Below are positions 38,304 to 47,420 of a DNA stretch of 64,000 nucleotides, piece by piece (within the stretch, counting starts at the first letter, position 1; the number at the start of each line of letters is the position of its first letter). This DNA comes from Pseudomonas sp. R4-35-07 (GTDB lineage Bacteria > Pseudomonadota > Gammaproteobacteria > Pseudomonadales > Pseudomonadaceae). The stretch lies in assembly GCF_003852235.1 (NCBI RefSeq), contig NZ_CP027732.1, positions 3,906,001-3,970,000 of the forward strand, given 5' to 3'. A program made the position numbers and the translations under genes. A model generated the notes under the pieces. It searched no databases. It worked only from the letters and a program-made list of their open reading frames with translations, and was not told the origin of the DNA.

Positions 38304-40391
38304 TTAGTCCGGCTTACCGTCTATGACGCCTGCGGTGTTATCCAGCAGGCTCTTGGTGGCGGTTTGCAGGAACGACTCGAGCTTCTGCTTCAGCGCCGCT
38401 TCGTCGGGCGATTCGGCGATTACTTTGCCGGTCGGGTTGGCGCCCAGTTCGTATTGCCACAGTTTGGGTGGCATTTCCTTGGGCAAGACCAGCACACGGT
38501 CAGCCGTGAGCAGGGCGACGGTCTGGTCGCTGCCCGACGGTTTGATCACGCCGAAGCCTTTGTCGCCTTCCGGCAGGTTGAGCAGGTCGCGGCCCCAGCA
38601 CTGGTGCAGGGTGTCACCGCCCAGGCGGCCCATGATGGTCGGGACGATATCAATCTGGGTGCCCACGGTGTGGTCACGCTCGCCGAACTTTTCCTGCATG
38701 CCCGGCGCGATCATCAGCATCGGTACATTGAAACGGCCCAGGTCCATCTCGGTGATCTGCTGCTCGTTACCGAAGCCGTGGTCACCCACCACCACGAACA
38801 GGGTTTCCTTGAAGTACGGCTCCTTGCGGGCCTTCTCGAAGAACTGGCCCAGCGCCCAATCGGAGTAACGCATGGCGGTCAAATGCTCGTTGAGGCTGCC
38901 ACGGTCAGTGACTTTCTCGACCGGCAATGGCGTCGGCAAGGCGTACGGCGTGTGGTTGGACAGGGTTTGCAGCAGCGCGTAGAACGGCTTGCCGCCTTCG
39001 CGGGCTTTCAGTTCTTCCAGGCCACGGTTGAACATGTCCTGGTCGGAAACGCCCCAGGTCGGGTCGGAAAACACCGGGTTGACGAAGTCATTGCGGCCAA
39101 TGAAGTTGGTCATGCCCTGGTTGCTGAAAAAGCCCGACTGGTTGTCCCAGGCGAAGTCGCCGTTGTACACATACACATCATTGAAATCACGCGCGCTGAG
39201 CAACTGCGGCAGGCCCGACAGCTTGTGGCTGCCTTCGGGGGTCTGCATCAGGTATTCGAAGCCCGGCAGGTTCGGGAAGCAGGCCATGGTGGCGAACATA
39301 CCCTGGTGGGTGTGGGTACCGTTGGAGAAGAAGCGATCGAACAGCAGGCCTTCCTTGGACAACTTGTCGAAGTACGGCGTGATGTTACCTGGACGACCCA
39401 GGGCGCCCACCGAGTGACCGGCGAAGCTTTCCATCAGGATCACTACCACGTTCTTGATCGGCAGGGTCTTCTCGGCCGGTGGCGTGGAATCACGGCGCAC
39501 GGCAGCGGTGTCGGTATCCACCAGTTTTTCGCTCGGCAGTACCAGCATGTCCCGCACGGTCTGGGTGGCCAGCGGTTGCTCCAGGGTGGCCTTCCAGATG
39601 TTGGAGCGATCTTCGGAGAAGCGCGACTTGGCCGCAGCGATCAGCGACAGCGTGCCATTGAGGCCAAGCTGGTTGGCGAAGTTCGAATCAGTGGTGTAGA
39701 CATCCCCCCAACGCAGCGGCGGACCCTGGCGCAGGGTGCCGCGGATGGCGACCACCGCGACCAGCAGGCACACCACGAACACGGCGATGCGGCTGTACCA
39801 CGGCGCCACCGGGCGCGTGCCGATGCTGCCGCCACTGAACGGGCCACGCGGGCGCGTTGCGCGGTCGGCGCCCTTGAAGGCCATGCTCAGGATCAGCGTG
39901 CCCACGGCCCAGGCCAACAGGTAACGCACCACCGGGAATCCGTACCAGAGCATGCTCATCACGGTTTTCGGGTCTTCCTTCACATACTGGAAGACCAGGC
40001 CGTTGAGGCGCTGGTGGAACTCACGGTAGAAGTCCATCTCCATCAGGCCGAGGAACAGCGCAATGCTGGACGCGACGGTCAACCACAAGCGGAAGAACCC
40101 ACGCGCCGCCATGGCCCGTACGCTGAACAACGCCAGCAGCAGCGGGATCAGCAGGTACATCACCAGGCGGATATCCAGGCGCAGGCCATTGGCGAACGCT
40201 TCCAGGAAGGTCGAGGCCGGTGTGTCGAGGATCATCTCGCGGTTGTAGACCAGCAACGCCAGGCGCAGCAGGGAGAACATCACCATCATGACCAGTGCGC
40301 AAAGCAGCGTGTACGCCAGATGGGATTTGACGGTCGGTTGCAGCAGGCGATTTGAAGCGCGCGGCTGATTCAGGGCGTCCGGGTTTGCCAT
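38304..40391 (-). CDS. LTA synthase-like sulfatase-family membrane protein
   Basis: 695-residue inner-membrane enzyme of the alkaline-phosphatase superfamily, related to lipoteichoic-acid synthase and phosphoglycerol transferases. Five N-terminal membrane helices (about 25-190) precede a periplasmic catalytic domain. That domain has VVVILMESFAGHSVGALG (metal-binding Glu and region before the nucleophile), SNGTHTHQGMFATMAC (nucleophile Thr region), SNHTPY and VVGDHGFGNEQ (metal Asp-His). Gram-negative members decorate glucans or lipids with phosphoglycerol; the acceptor is unknown here. Single gene with its own terminator. Confidence 0.87.
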   Translation of the reverse strand: MANPDALNQPRASNRLLQPTVKSHLAYTLLCALVMMVMFSLLRLALLVYNREMILDTPASTFLEAFANGLRLDIRLVMYLLIPLLLALFSVRAMAARGFFRLWLTVASSIALFLGLMEMDFYREFHQRLNGLVFQYVKEDPKTVMSMLWYGFPVVRYLLAWAVGTLILSMAFKGADRATRPRGPFSGGSIGTRPVAPWYSRIAVFVVCLLVAVVAIRGTLRQGPPLRWGDVYTTDSNFANQLGLNGTLSLIAAAKSRFSEDRSNIWKATLEQPLATQTVRDMLVLPSEKLVDTDTAAVRRDSTPPAEKTLPIKNVVVILMESFAGHSVGALGRPGNITPYFDKLSKEGLLFDRFFSNGTHTHQGMFATMACFPNLPGFEYLMQTPEGSHKLSGLPQLLSARDFNDVYVYNGDFAWDNQSGFFSNQGMTNFIGRNDFVNPVFSDPTWGVSDQDMFNRGLEELKAREGGKPFYALLQTLSNHTPYALPTPLPVEKVTDRGSLNEHLTAMRYSDWALGQFFEKARKEPYFKETLFVVVGDHGFGNEQQITEMDLGRFNVPMLMIAPGMQEKFGERDHTVGTQIDIVPTIMGRLGGDTLHQCWGRDLLNLPEGDKGFGVIKPSGSDQTVALLTADRVLVLPKEMPPKLWQYELGANPTGKVIAESPDEAALKQKLESFLQTATKSLLDNTAGVIDGKPD

Positions 40392-40680
40392 GTCGTTTTA
40401 GGACCCATTGGAAGTTGAAGTTGCGAAATAATGCAGTGGCGTCCGTCCCTCGCCCAGGCTGGCCGGGGTGGGCGGTTAACGCGGTGGGGCAAATGGTGCC
40501 CGATCAACGGCATCAACGCTATAAATTACTGAGCGAGCGCCGCCGCCGTGCCTTTATGGGCACTCGGGGGATAGAGCCTTGGCAGCGGAATAAAGCGGGC
40601 GAATTGTCTTGGATGGGATGTGAAAATTTCGTGCAGCGAATATTTCGACACACAAATCTCTCAAACACACCGGAGGGAAA
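40392..40680. other. upstream region of the LTA synthase-like gene
   Basis: Part of a 415-bp gap. It holds the promoter side of the minus-strand sulfatase gene; no gene or clear box was identified. A REPIN follows at 40681. Confidence 0.4.
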
Positions 40681-40771
40681 TGTGGGAGGGGGCTTGCCCC
40701 CGATGGCGGTGGGTCAGCACTGGATAGAGTGACTGTCACTACGCCATCGGGAGCAAGCCCCCTCCCACATT
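40681..40771. repeat. REPIN (inverted REP pair)
   Basis: TGTGGGAGGGGGCTTGCCCC...GATGGCGGT at the left and the inverted copy CGCCATCGGGAGCAAGCCCC...CACATT at the right, separated by about 30 bp: the classical REPIN layout. Confidence 0.88.
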
Positions 40772-40806
40772 ATTGTGCTCACTTTGGATTTGAAGTGAGC
40801 GAACGA

Positions 40807-40998
40807 TCAGATGCGCACGTTACCTCGCGGCCCGGCGATCGCCCAGATGATCAGGCCCAGTACCGGCAGCAGCAGGATCAGCAAAATCCACAGCACCTTG
40901 GCGCCCGTGCTCGCGCCGCTTTTGAACACGTTGATGATCGCCCAGATATCCAGCGCGAGGATGATCAGGCCAATCAGGCCGTTGAAAGTGGAACCCAT
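40807..40998 (-). CDS. PLDc_N domain small membrane protein
   Basis: 63 residues, two membrane helices: LIGLIILALDIWAIINVFKS and VLWILLILLLPVLGLIIWAIAGPRG, the pattern of the phospholipase-D N-terminal (PLDc_N) domain standing alone. TTAGGAG precedes the ATG at 40998. Function unknown. Confidence 0.82.
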   Translation of the reverse strand: MGSTFNGLIGLIILALDIWAIINVFKSGASTGAKVLWILLILLLPVLGLIIWAIAGPRGNVRI

Positions 40999-41065
40999 GG
41001 TGTCGCTCCTAAGTGAGGGCATGCCCTTGTAGGATAGTCAGCCCTGGCCGGGGTTCCGTTTTATT

Positions 41066-41596
41066 TCAGACGTGTACGGCAATCTTCAGGGCTTCCAGCG
41101 ACGGTTCGGCCTGGATGCCGACCTCGGCGCACAGCTCCAGCACGCGCGGCAGGTCATTGCCGAACACCAGCACGGCCTGGATTTCGTCATCGAGCAACTG
41201 GCTGAAGTTGAGCAGCACATAGCCGCCGTCTTCCGGGCTCAGGGCGCTCATTTGGATCTGGATGCGGTTGAGCGCCGTCAAGTCTTCGGTCTTCGCCAGT
41301 TGCTTGGGCTTGAGGTTGAACGCCACGCCCGGACCAAACGAGGCGACGATCTGGGCAAACAGGTCGGCGTAGGTGTCGGCCTGGAACAGCACGGTGTCCG
41401 GCAGGCTGCCGATTACTACCCACTCCCCCAGCGGAATCGGGAAGGTGTCGTCGTAGTTGATATCCGGATTGGCCGCCAGAAAAGCCGCAGGGTCCGCGTA
41501 GGCCTGAGCTGCTTCGTCGGCGATACGCACCACCTCGTCCTCGGCCATGACGCCGGCGCTGATTTTGCTGATGAGTTCGACGAGAACGGTTTTCAT
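41066..41596 (-). CDS. conserved hypothetical protein
   Basis: 176-residue soluble acidic protein that I do not recognise as a named family. It has no signal peptide or membrane helix. The N-terminal helix MKTVLVELISKISAGVMAEDE is followed by mixed alpha/beta sequence. CAGGA precedes the ATG. It lies 41 bp downstream of the ankyrin gene on the same strand, so the two are likely co-transcribed and may act together. Confidence 0.75.
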   Translation of the reverse strand: MKTVLVELISKISAGVMAEDEVVRIADEAAQAYADPAAFLAANPDINYDDTFPIPLGEWVVIGSLPDTVLFQADTYADLFAQIVASFGPGVAFNLKPKQLAKTEDLTALNRIQIQMSALSPEDGGYVLLNFSQLLDDEIQAVLVFGNDLPRVLELCAEVGIQAEPSLEALKIAVHV

Positions 41597-41637
41597 GGGA
41601 TGGTCCTGTGGCGGGCGGGTTTTCGAGGGCGCGTAGC

Positions 41638-42153
41638 CTACACCAGTTTTTGCAACAACGCCGCCGTATCCACGGCCCCCATGGTCTGCGCCGCGGCCAG
41701 CGCCGTCGCGCCCTGGGCGTCGGTAGCCTTGGGATTGGCCCCCTGGCCGAGCAGGTATTCAAGCATTTCGACGCGGTTGAACATGGCCGCCATCATCAGT
41801 GCCGTGCGCCCATCTGAAGAAGCCGCTTCAACCGGGGTTCCGCCTTCGATCAGTGCCTTGACCACGTGCAGGTTGCCCTTGAAGGCCGCACCGGCAATCG
41901 GCAGTTGGTTCTTATCGTTGGCAATCAACGGATCGGCCTTGAACTCCAGCAACACTTTTACCGCCTCGGCATGGCCGTGGTAGGCCGCAAGCATCAGCAG
42001 CGTGTCGCCGTTGTGATTACGGAAGTTGGCCGGCAAGCCTTTGGCCAATAGCGCTGCGAGCATGGCGGCGTCGCCTTTGCGGGCGACGTCGAAGACTTGC
42101 TCGGCGAATTCGGCGGCTTCGTCTTCGGTCATCTGTTTGGGCTGAGTCGACAT
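41638..42153 (-). CDS. ankyrin-repeat protein
   Basis: 171 residues with about four ankyrin repeats from residue 15 on (NHNGDTLLMLAAYHGHAEAV, NQLPIAGAAFKGNLHVVKAL, SDGRTALMMAAMFNRVEML, and a last one to the end). These mediate protein-protein contacts. CAGGAGCC lies before the ATG at 42153; a longer frame upstream has no ribosome site. No signal peptide is seen, so cytosolic. Partner unknown. Confidence 0.85.
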   Translation of the reverse strand: MSTQPKQMTEDEAAEFAEQVFDVARKGDAAMLAALLAKGLPANFRNHNGDTLLMLAAYHGHAEAVKVLLEFKADPLIANDKNQLPIAGAAFKGNLHVVKALIEGGTPVEAASSDGRTALMMAAMFNRVEMLEYLLGQGANPKATDAQGATALAAAQTMGAVDTAALLQKLV

Positions 42154-42583
42154 GTAGGGCTCCTGTGTAATGCTGTATATGGCGCCCAGTGTCGCGATGG
42201 AGTTCCCGGCTGTCATGGCTTTTTTGTCAAAAATGCCGATAGGCACAATCAATAGCGAACGTGGTGCCAGCCCTTCTTTAGCTGTACACGCGGGATTTAA
42301 ACTGAGTCGTCTCCCGATTAGCGCCTGCGGCCTGAATGGAATTTATCCGCGAAACCCACGGTCATAATCGGTAGGGAAAACGCATTGCGCGTAAAAAGTA
42401 ACCAGTTGGATAACGCAAAATGCAGGATGCACGATAGCCCTTCATGCAAATTGCACGAAAACGAAAATCCTGAAAAATTATAACTTATTGATTTACAAGT
42501 ATTTTTTAAGACGCTCAATACTGGCACAATCACTGCACCTATCACTCCATGCTTGCCCACTTGAGCCAATGGAGCTGATAGAC
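42154..42583. other. 430-bp gap upstream of the DUF3509 gene
   Basis: No gene seen. The right half is AT-rich and contains the candidate sigma-54 promoter at 42522-42536. The left end carries the leader of the ankyrin gene. Confidence 0.45.
42522..42536 (+). promoter_or_regulatory. candidate sigma-54 (RpoN) promoter
   Basis: TGGCACAATCACTGC has the GG and GC elements at the exact 12-bp distance of the -24/-12 consensus TGGCACG-N4-TTGC, with two mismatches (G7 to A and the first T of TTGC to C). It lies 48 bp before the DUF3509 ATG, with an AT-rich upstream region. Confidence 0.5.
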
Positions 42584-42862
42584 ATGAGCCTGATCCAAGA
42601 TAAATTCGCTTCGGTATTTTCCAACTACGACGTCACCACCCAGCCACGTCCGGACGGCGGCATCCTGTTGACCCTGCGCAACAGCGAAGGCAAGCAGGTC
42701 AAACGCTCGATCTCGTATCAGCAGTTGCACACCGCCGACCAGCTCACTTGGGTGATCAGTGCGATCCGCCGCGACCTGGCCGAACAAGCCAGTGAACTGC
42801 CGCAAATTTCGATGCTGCAAAGCCAGAACCGCTTTGCCTTGCCGACCTACCACTCGGCATAA
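42584..42862 (+). CDS. DUF3509 domain-containing protein
   Basis: 92-residue protein of the Pseudomonas DUF3509 family (SLIQDKFASVFSNYDVT, PDGGILLTLRNSEGK, ISAIRRDLAEQ). Function unknown; no membrane segment. GGAGCTGATAGAC precedes the ATG at 42584. It is a single-gene unit between a candidate sigma-54 promoter and a strong terminator. Confidence 0.85.
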   Translation: MSLIQDKFASVFSNYDVTTQPRPDGGILLTLRNSEGKQVKRSISYQQLHTADQLTWVISAIRRDLAEQASELPQISMLQSQNRFALPTYHSA

Positions 42863-42875
42863 GCTTCACCCAGCT

Positions 42876-42917
42876 AAAAAGGGCTGCGACGCCGTTGAGC
42901 GTCGCGGCCCTTTTTTA
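42876..42917. terminator. bidirectional intrinsic terminator
   Basis: Stem GGGCTGCGACGC/GCGTCGCGGCCC (12 bp with one G-U pair), 6-nt loop, T-run to the right and A-run to the left. It serves the DUF3509 gene and the convergent LuxR-type gene. Confidence 0.92.
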
Positions 42918-42922
42918 TGCCG

Positions 42923-43216
42923 TCAGCACAGGCCCTGGCGCGCCGCCTCATTCATCGCCTGCACGCGGTTATTCACATCGAGCTTGCCGTAGATATTGCG
43001 CAGATGGAATTTGACCGTAGCCTGCGAGGTGCAGCGAATCCTGCTCATCTCCCATATGGTCTTACCTTCGGAGGCCCACCGCAGGATCTGCAGCTCCGTC
43101 TTGGTCAGGGGCTTGCCGAGTAAACTCAAGCGTCTTCTGATAACCGTCGGTACAACGTCCGGAAAAACGTCCGTCAAAACGTCCAACGGCTGAGATAACT
43201 CCTCGGGGCGATTCAT
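42923..43216 (-). CDS. stand-alone LuxR-type HTH regulator
   Basis: 97 residues, essentially only a GerE/LuxR DNA-binding domain: residues 36-97 with LTKTELQILRWASEGKT, then SQATVKFHLRNIYGKLDVNN and RVQAMNEAARQ. The 35-residue N-terminal arm has no sensor or receiver domain. AAGGAG precedes the ATG. Its target is unknown; it could act like other orphan LuxR-HTH proteins whose activity follows their own level. Confidence 0.85.
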   Translation of the reverse strand: MNRPEELSQPLDVLTDVFPDVVPTVIRRRLSLLGKPLTKTELQILRWASEGKTIWEMSRIRCTSQATVKFHLRNIYGKLDVNNRVQAMNEAARQGLC

Positions 43217-43425
43217 TACTTTCTCCTTTTTTTATATGCTGATGCGCTGTCACCCTTCGGATTCTTCCTATAGACAGCGACATAAACATTGAACGAGGAG
43301 AGAGTTACATAACTGGCGAAATGAGAGAGCAAGGCCGAGGATAAACAGCCAAGCCCTACATGTATTCAGGCTTCTTCCCACAGCACATTCCAACGTGCCG
43401 GGGTTGAACATCTAAAAGACTTGTT

Positions 43426-43956
43426 TTAGTCGTCCAGCTTGGCAGCGTCACGGGCGATGTCATTACCGCTCAAGGTCGGCACCGAACCCTCTGCGGTGTT
43501 GAACATATGCAGCGCAACAAAATGCGGGTTCTCGCCCATGTCGAACCAATGGGGCGTGCCAGCGGGCACGATCAGCAGATCGTTCTTCTCACACCGCACG
43601 CCGTAGACATAATCGCCAATGCGCAACGAGAACAATCCCTGGCCCGCGATGAAGCCGTGCGCTTGATCTTCACGGCAGGTGTGCTCGCTCAGGCGTTCGG
43701 CCGGCAGCGCGTCTTTATGGGGATGATCACCGGTCACGCTGATCACCTTGACGTGGGCGTAGCCAAGCGCTTCGATCTGTGACTGATACGCCGCAATCAT
43801 CTGCGCCTCGCTGGCGCCCTTTTCCAGCGCGGCGGGCTGCCAGCGCTCAAAGCGCACGCCTTTTTCGGCCAGGGTCGATTGAATGTCGTCGAAGTAGGTC
43901 AGCACTTTGTTCGGAGTGTCGGGTGTAGCGAGGGGGTAGACAGCGACGTAGCTCAT
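43426..43956 (-). CDS. acireductone dioxygenase-like cupin with altered metal site
   Basis: 176-residue ARD-family cupin (methionine salvage: acireductone plus O2). The fold motifs are clear, for example GQGLFSLRIGDYVYGVRCEK and DLLIVPAGTPHWFDMGE. The metal motif reads EHTCREDQ where active enzymes have EHTHSEDE. His92 and His136 remain, but Cys94 replaces the second His and Gln98 the Glu ligand. Activity as ARD is therefore doubtful. The gene overlaps the MFS gene by ATGA, downstream of aroC. No mtnB or mtnC gene is adjacent. It may have another cupin role. Confidence 0.8.
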   Translation of the reverse strand: MSYVAVYPLATPDTPNKVLTYFDDIQSTLAEKGVRFERWQPAALEKGASEAQMIAAYQSQIEALGYAHVKVISVTGDHPHKDALPAERLSEHTCREDQAHGFIAGQGLFSLRIGDYVYGVRCEKNDLLIVPAGTPHWFDMGENPHFVALHMFNTAEGSVPTLSGNDIARDAAKLDD

Positions 43957-45113
43957 TGCATGGCTCCTTGGTTCGGCTCTTGCAATCGAAGGCCAATGAT
44001 AACGGCGGCGGCCAGGGCCGCGATGCTGGCGATACTGAAGGTGAGGGTCGGGCCCAGCAGGTTCCAGCTATAACCGGCATACAGCGCACCCAGCGCACCA
44101 CCGGTGCCGGCCAGCGCGGCGTAAAGCGCCTGGCCCTGGCCTTGCTGGCGATCGCCGAAACTGCGCTGCACGAAGGCGATGGCCGCCGCGTGGAAACTGC
44201 CGAACGTGGCGGCATGCAGCACTTGCGCCAGCAGCAGCACCCAGAAAAATTCGGCAAACGCACCGAGCAGCAACCAGCGCAGTGCCGCCAGCAGGAAACT
44301 GGCCAGCAGCACCCGGCGCACGGAGAAGCGCGTCAGGATGCGACTCATGGCCAGGAACATCAACACCTCCGCCACCACCCCGAGCGCCCACAGCAGGCCG
44401 ATCACGCCACGGCTGTAGCCCAGGTGTTCCAGGTGCAGCGTGAGGAAGGTGTAATACGGGCCATGACTCATCTGCATCAGCGCCACACAGGCATAGAAGG
44501 CCGGCACGCCGGGGCTGCGCAATTGGCGGATAAACCCGTCACCGGCCAGGCGCTTGCCGTGGCTGGCGGGCTGCGCGTTCGGCACCCACAGGCTGGCGCC
44601 GATGATGCCGGCCATGATCACCACGACCACCACCGGGTAGATATCCACGCTCAGCCAGTCGAACAGGCGGCCCATGATCACGACGGTGAGGATAAAGCCG
44701 ATGGAGCCCCACAAGCGTATCTGGCTGTAGCGCGAGGTTTGCTGTTGCAGGTGAGCCAGGGTGATCACTTCGAACTGCGGCAGTACCGCGTGCCAGAAGA
44801 ACGCGTGCAAGGCCATGACCAGGGCCAGCCAGGCGTAAGTCTTGCTGACGAAAATCAGCGAAAAACTCAACAGCGTGCACACCGCGCCAAAGCGCACGAT
44901 GGCCAGGCGTCGCCCGGTGTAATCGCCCAGCCAGCCCCAGAGATTGGGCGCCACGCACCGCATCAGCATGGGGATGGCCACCAGCTCGCCGATACGCGCG
45001 CTGGAAAAGCCCAGATGATCGAAGTACAACGCCAGGAATGGCGCCGTCGCCCCGAGCAGGGCGAAGTAGAACAGGTAAAAGCTGGAGAGGCGCCAATAAG
45101 GGAGGGCTGTCAC
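43953..45113 (-). CDS. MFS transporter (phenylpropionate-transporter-like)
   Basis: 386-residue, twelve-helix inner-membrane MFS protein of the MFS_1_like/HcaT group, with the motif-A-like loop WGWLGDYTGRRLAIVR after helix 2 and the second-half start RSPGVPAFYACVALMQMSHGP. Start GTG at 45113 with AGGG just upstream, a few bases after the aroC stop. Substrate unknown. The aroC-MFS-ARD order matches what I recall of P. aeruginosa PA1681-PA1684. Confidence 0.87.
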   Translation of the reverse strand: MTALPYWRLSSFYLFYFALLGATAPFLALYFDHLGFSSARIGELVAIPMLMRCVAPNLWGWLGDYTGRRLAIVRFGAVCTLLSFSLIFVSKTYAWLALVMALHAFFWHAVLPQFEVITLAHLQQQTSRYSQIRLWGSIGFILTVVIMGRLFDWLSVDIYPVVVVVIMAGIIGASLWVPNAQPASHGKRLAGDGFIRQLRSPGVPAFYACVALMQMSHGPYYTFLTLHLEHLGYSRGVIGLLWALGVVAEVLMFLAMSRILTRFSVRRVLLASFLLAALRWLLLGAFAEFFWVLLLAQVLHAATFGSFHAAAIAFVQRSFGDRQQGQGQALYAALAGTGGALGALYAGYSWNLLGPTLTFSIASIAALAAAVIIGLRLQEPNQGAMQ

Positions 45114-45123
45114 CTTCAGCCCT

Positions 45124-46215
45124 TCACAGCTGGCCCAGTACCGGCGTACTCACCTGCACATCAGCGTTTTGCCCGCGATTGCGCAGCAGATGGTCCATCA
45201 ACACGATGGCCATCATGGCTTCGGCAATCGGCGTGGCGCGGATGCCGACGCACGGGTCGTGGCGGCCTTTGGTGATCACGTCCACCGGGTTGCCATGCAC
45301 ATCGATCGAGCGGCCCGGCGTGGTGATGCTCGACGTGGCCTTGAGCGCCAGGTGCGCCACGATCGGCTGGCCCGAGGAGATACCGCCGAGGATGCCGCCG
45401 GCGTTGTTGCTGAGGAAACCCTGCGGGGTCATCTCATCGCGATGCTCGGTGCCGCGTTGGGCCACACAGGCGAAACCGGCGCCGATTTCCACGCCCTTGA
45501 CCGCATTGATGCTCATCAGCGCATGGGCCAGTTCGGCGTCGAGACGGTCGAAGATCGGCTCGCCCAAGCCCGGCTTGACGCCCTCGGCCACCACGGTGAT
45601 CTTGGCACCGACCGAGTCCTGATCGCGGCGCAACTGGTCCATGTAGGCTTCCAGTTCCGGCACCTTGTCCGGGTCGGGGCAGAAGAACGCATTGTCTTCG
45701 ACGCTGTCCCAGGTCTTGAACGGGATTTCAATCGGGCCGAGCTGGCTCATATAGCCACGGATGACGATGCCCTGGGTTGCCAGGTATTTCTTGGCGATGG
45801 CACCGGCCGCCACGCGCATCGCGGTTTCGCGGGCCGAGCTGCGGCCGCCGCCACGGTAGTCGCGTTCGCCGTATTTGTGATGGTAGGTGTAGTCGGCATG
45901 GGCCGGGCGGAACAGGTCCTTGATCGCCGAGTAGTCCTTGGACTTCTGGTCGGTATTGCGGATCAGCAGGCCGATGGCGCAGCCAGTGGTGCGGCCTTCG
46001 AACACACCGGAGAGGATCTCGACTTCATCGGGTTCCTGGCGCTGGGTTGTGTGACGGCTGGTGCCGGGCTTGCGCCGGTCCAGATCACGTTGCAGGTCTT
46101 CCAGAGACAGCTCGAGGCCGGGCGGGCAGCCGTCGACAATGGCGACCAACGCCGGGCCATGGCTTTCGCCCGCGGTGGTGACAGTGAACAGCTTGCCGAA
46201 GGTATTGCCGGACAT
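45124..46215 (-). CDS. aroC: chorismate synthase
   Basis: Seventh shikimate-pathway step, converting 5-enolpyruvylshikimate-3-phosphate to chorismate with reduced FMN. 363 residues, usual length. The three signatures are present: [41 protein letters not shown] and the late [18 protein letters not shown] region. CGGAG precedes the ATG. It heads a minus-strand operon with the MFS and ARD-like genes. Confidence 0.97.
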   Translation of the reverse strand: MSGNTFGKLFTVTTAGESHGPALVAIVDGCPPGLELSLEDLQRDLDRRKPGTSRHTTQRQEPDEVEILSGVFEGRTTGCAIGLLIRNTDQKSKDYSAIKDLFRPAHADYTYHHKYGERDYRGGGRSSARETAMRVAAGAIAKKYLATQGIVIRGYMSQLGPIEIPFKTWDSVEDNAFFCPDPDKVPELEAYMDQLRRDQDSVGAKITVVAEGVKPGLGEPIFDRLDAELAHALMSINAVKGVEIGAGFACVAQRGTEHRDEMTPQGFLSNNAGGILGGISSGQPIVAHLALKATSSITTPGRSIDVHGNPVDVITKGRHDPCVGIRATPIAEAMMAIVLMDHLLRNRGQNADVQVSTPVLGQL

Positions 46216-46358
46216 GCAGGGCGCTCCGTGAAGTCAGTTGAAACAAGTCAACCGTAATAACTTAAGGCGGCCAGTATACGCAGGCTAACCGACTAGTTCA
46301 TCCTCGAAACCTTACCGGTAGACGTTGGTCCAACCGGCACCTCTCCAATGATGGCGCG

Positions 46359-47321
46359 ATGATGCTGCGAGTTTTGCTGTTCACCCTCACCTTGTTTACC
46401 GTCGCGGCCCAGGCCGCCTCCCCTGTCGTACTCCAGCGGCCGATCAGCCTGGACACCGGCAGCGGTGAGCTGTTTGGCTCACTGCTACTGCCACAGTCCG
46501 ACCGACCCGTGCCGGTGGTGCTGATCATCGCCGGCTCAGGCCCTACCGACCGCAACGGCAACAGCGCCGACGGCGCGCGCAACGACAGCCTCAAGCGCCT
46601 GGCCTGGGTGCTGGCCCGGCACAATATCGCCAGCGTGCGCTATGACAAACGCGGCGTGGCCGCCAGCCTTGCCGCGACCCCTAATGAACGCAACCTGACC
46701 CTCGACGCCTACGTGTCCGACGCCGTGGCCTGGGGCAAGTTGCTCAAGGCCGACAAGCGCATGGGCCCGCTGATCGTGCTGGGCCACAGTGAGGGCGCGC
46801 TGGTCGCCGCCCTCGCCGCGCCGCAGTTGAGTCCGGCCGGGGTGATTTCCCTGTCCGGCAGTGCTCGCCCGGTCGACCAGGTGATTCGCCAGCAACTGGC
46901 CGATCACCTGCCCCCGGCCCTCCTGCTGCGCAGCAACGAAATTCTCGACCACCTCAAGGCGGGCCAGGTGGATGCCGATGTGCCGCGCCCGCTGGAAGGT
47001 ATCTTCCGACCCAGCGTGCAGCCTTATCTGATCAGCCTGTTCCGCGCCGATCCGTCGGCGGCCTTTGCACGGCTGACCATGCCCGCCCTGATCATTCAGG
47101 GCACCAACGACATCCAGGTCGGCGTCGGCGATGCCCAGCAGCTGAAAAAGGCCAAGCCGGATGCGCAGTTGACGGTGATCGAAGGCATGAACCATGTCAT
47201 GCGCATCGTGCCCAACAACGTCAAGCAGCAACTGGCGTCCTACAACGACCCGAAATTGCCCCTCGCCGCCGAACTGGGCGAGCGGATAGTGCGCTTTATC
47301 GACGGACTTGCTCCCCGTTAA
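46359..47321 (+). CDS. exported alpha/beta hydrolase
   Basis: 320-residue serine hydrolase with a signal peptide (LLFTLTLFTVAAQAAS), so probably periplasmic. The oxyanion region is IIAGSGPTDRNGN, the nucleophile elbow GHSEG near residue 142, the acid in IQGTNDIQVG and the His in GMNHVMR. The GSGPTDRNGN motif is typical of the PA1680-like hydrolases next to aroC. Substrate unknown. Two adjacent ATGs (46359, 46362) are equally possible. Confidence 0.87.
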   Translation: MMLRVLLFTLTLFTVAAQAASPVVLQRPISLDTGSGELFGSLLLPQSDRPVPVVLIIAGSGPTDRNGNSADGARNDSLKRLAWVLARHNIASVRYDKRGVAASLAATPNERNLTLDAYVSDAVAWGKLLKADKRMGPLIVLGHSEGALVAALAAPQLSPAGVISLSGSARPVDQVIRQQLADHLPPALLLRSNEILDHLKAGQVDADVPRPLEGIFRPSVQPYLISLFRADPSAAFARLTMPALIIQGTNDIQVGVGDAQQLKKAKPDAQLTVIEGMNHVMRIVPNNVKQQLASYNDPKLPLAAELGERIVRFIDGLAPR

Positions 47322-47420
47322 GCGGCTATTGGCCTCCAGTCCTGGAGAAAACGGCCGATAAGCCCAGAATCGACAGTAAAAAGACTGTCGGCTCGCAGGG
47401 CTTGGACAGGATCGCGCCGC

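Noticed and set aside
38277..40355. Open frame of about 690 codons antisense to the LTA synthase-like gene
   Set aside because: Same GC-skew artefact; the sense frame has all sulfatase motifs and membrane helices.
43956..45275. Gln/His-rich frame antisense to the MFS and aroC genes
   Set aside because: Composition is an antisense artefact; both sense genes are certain.
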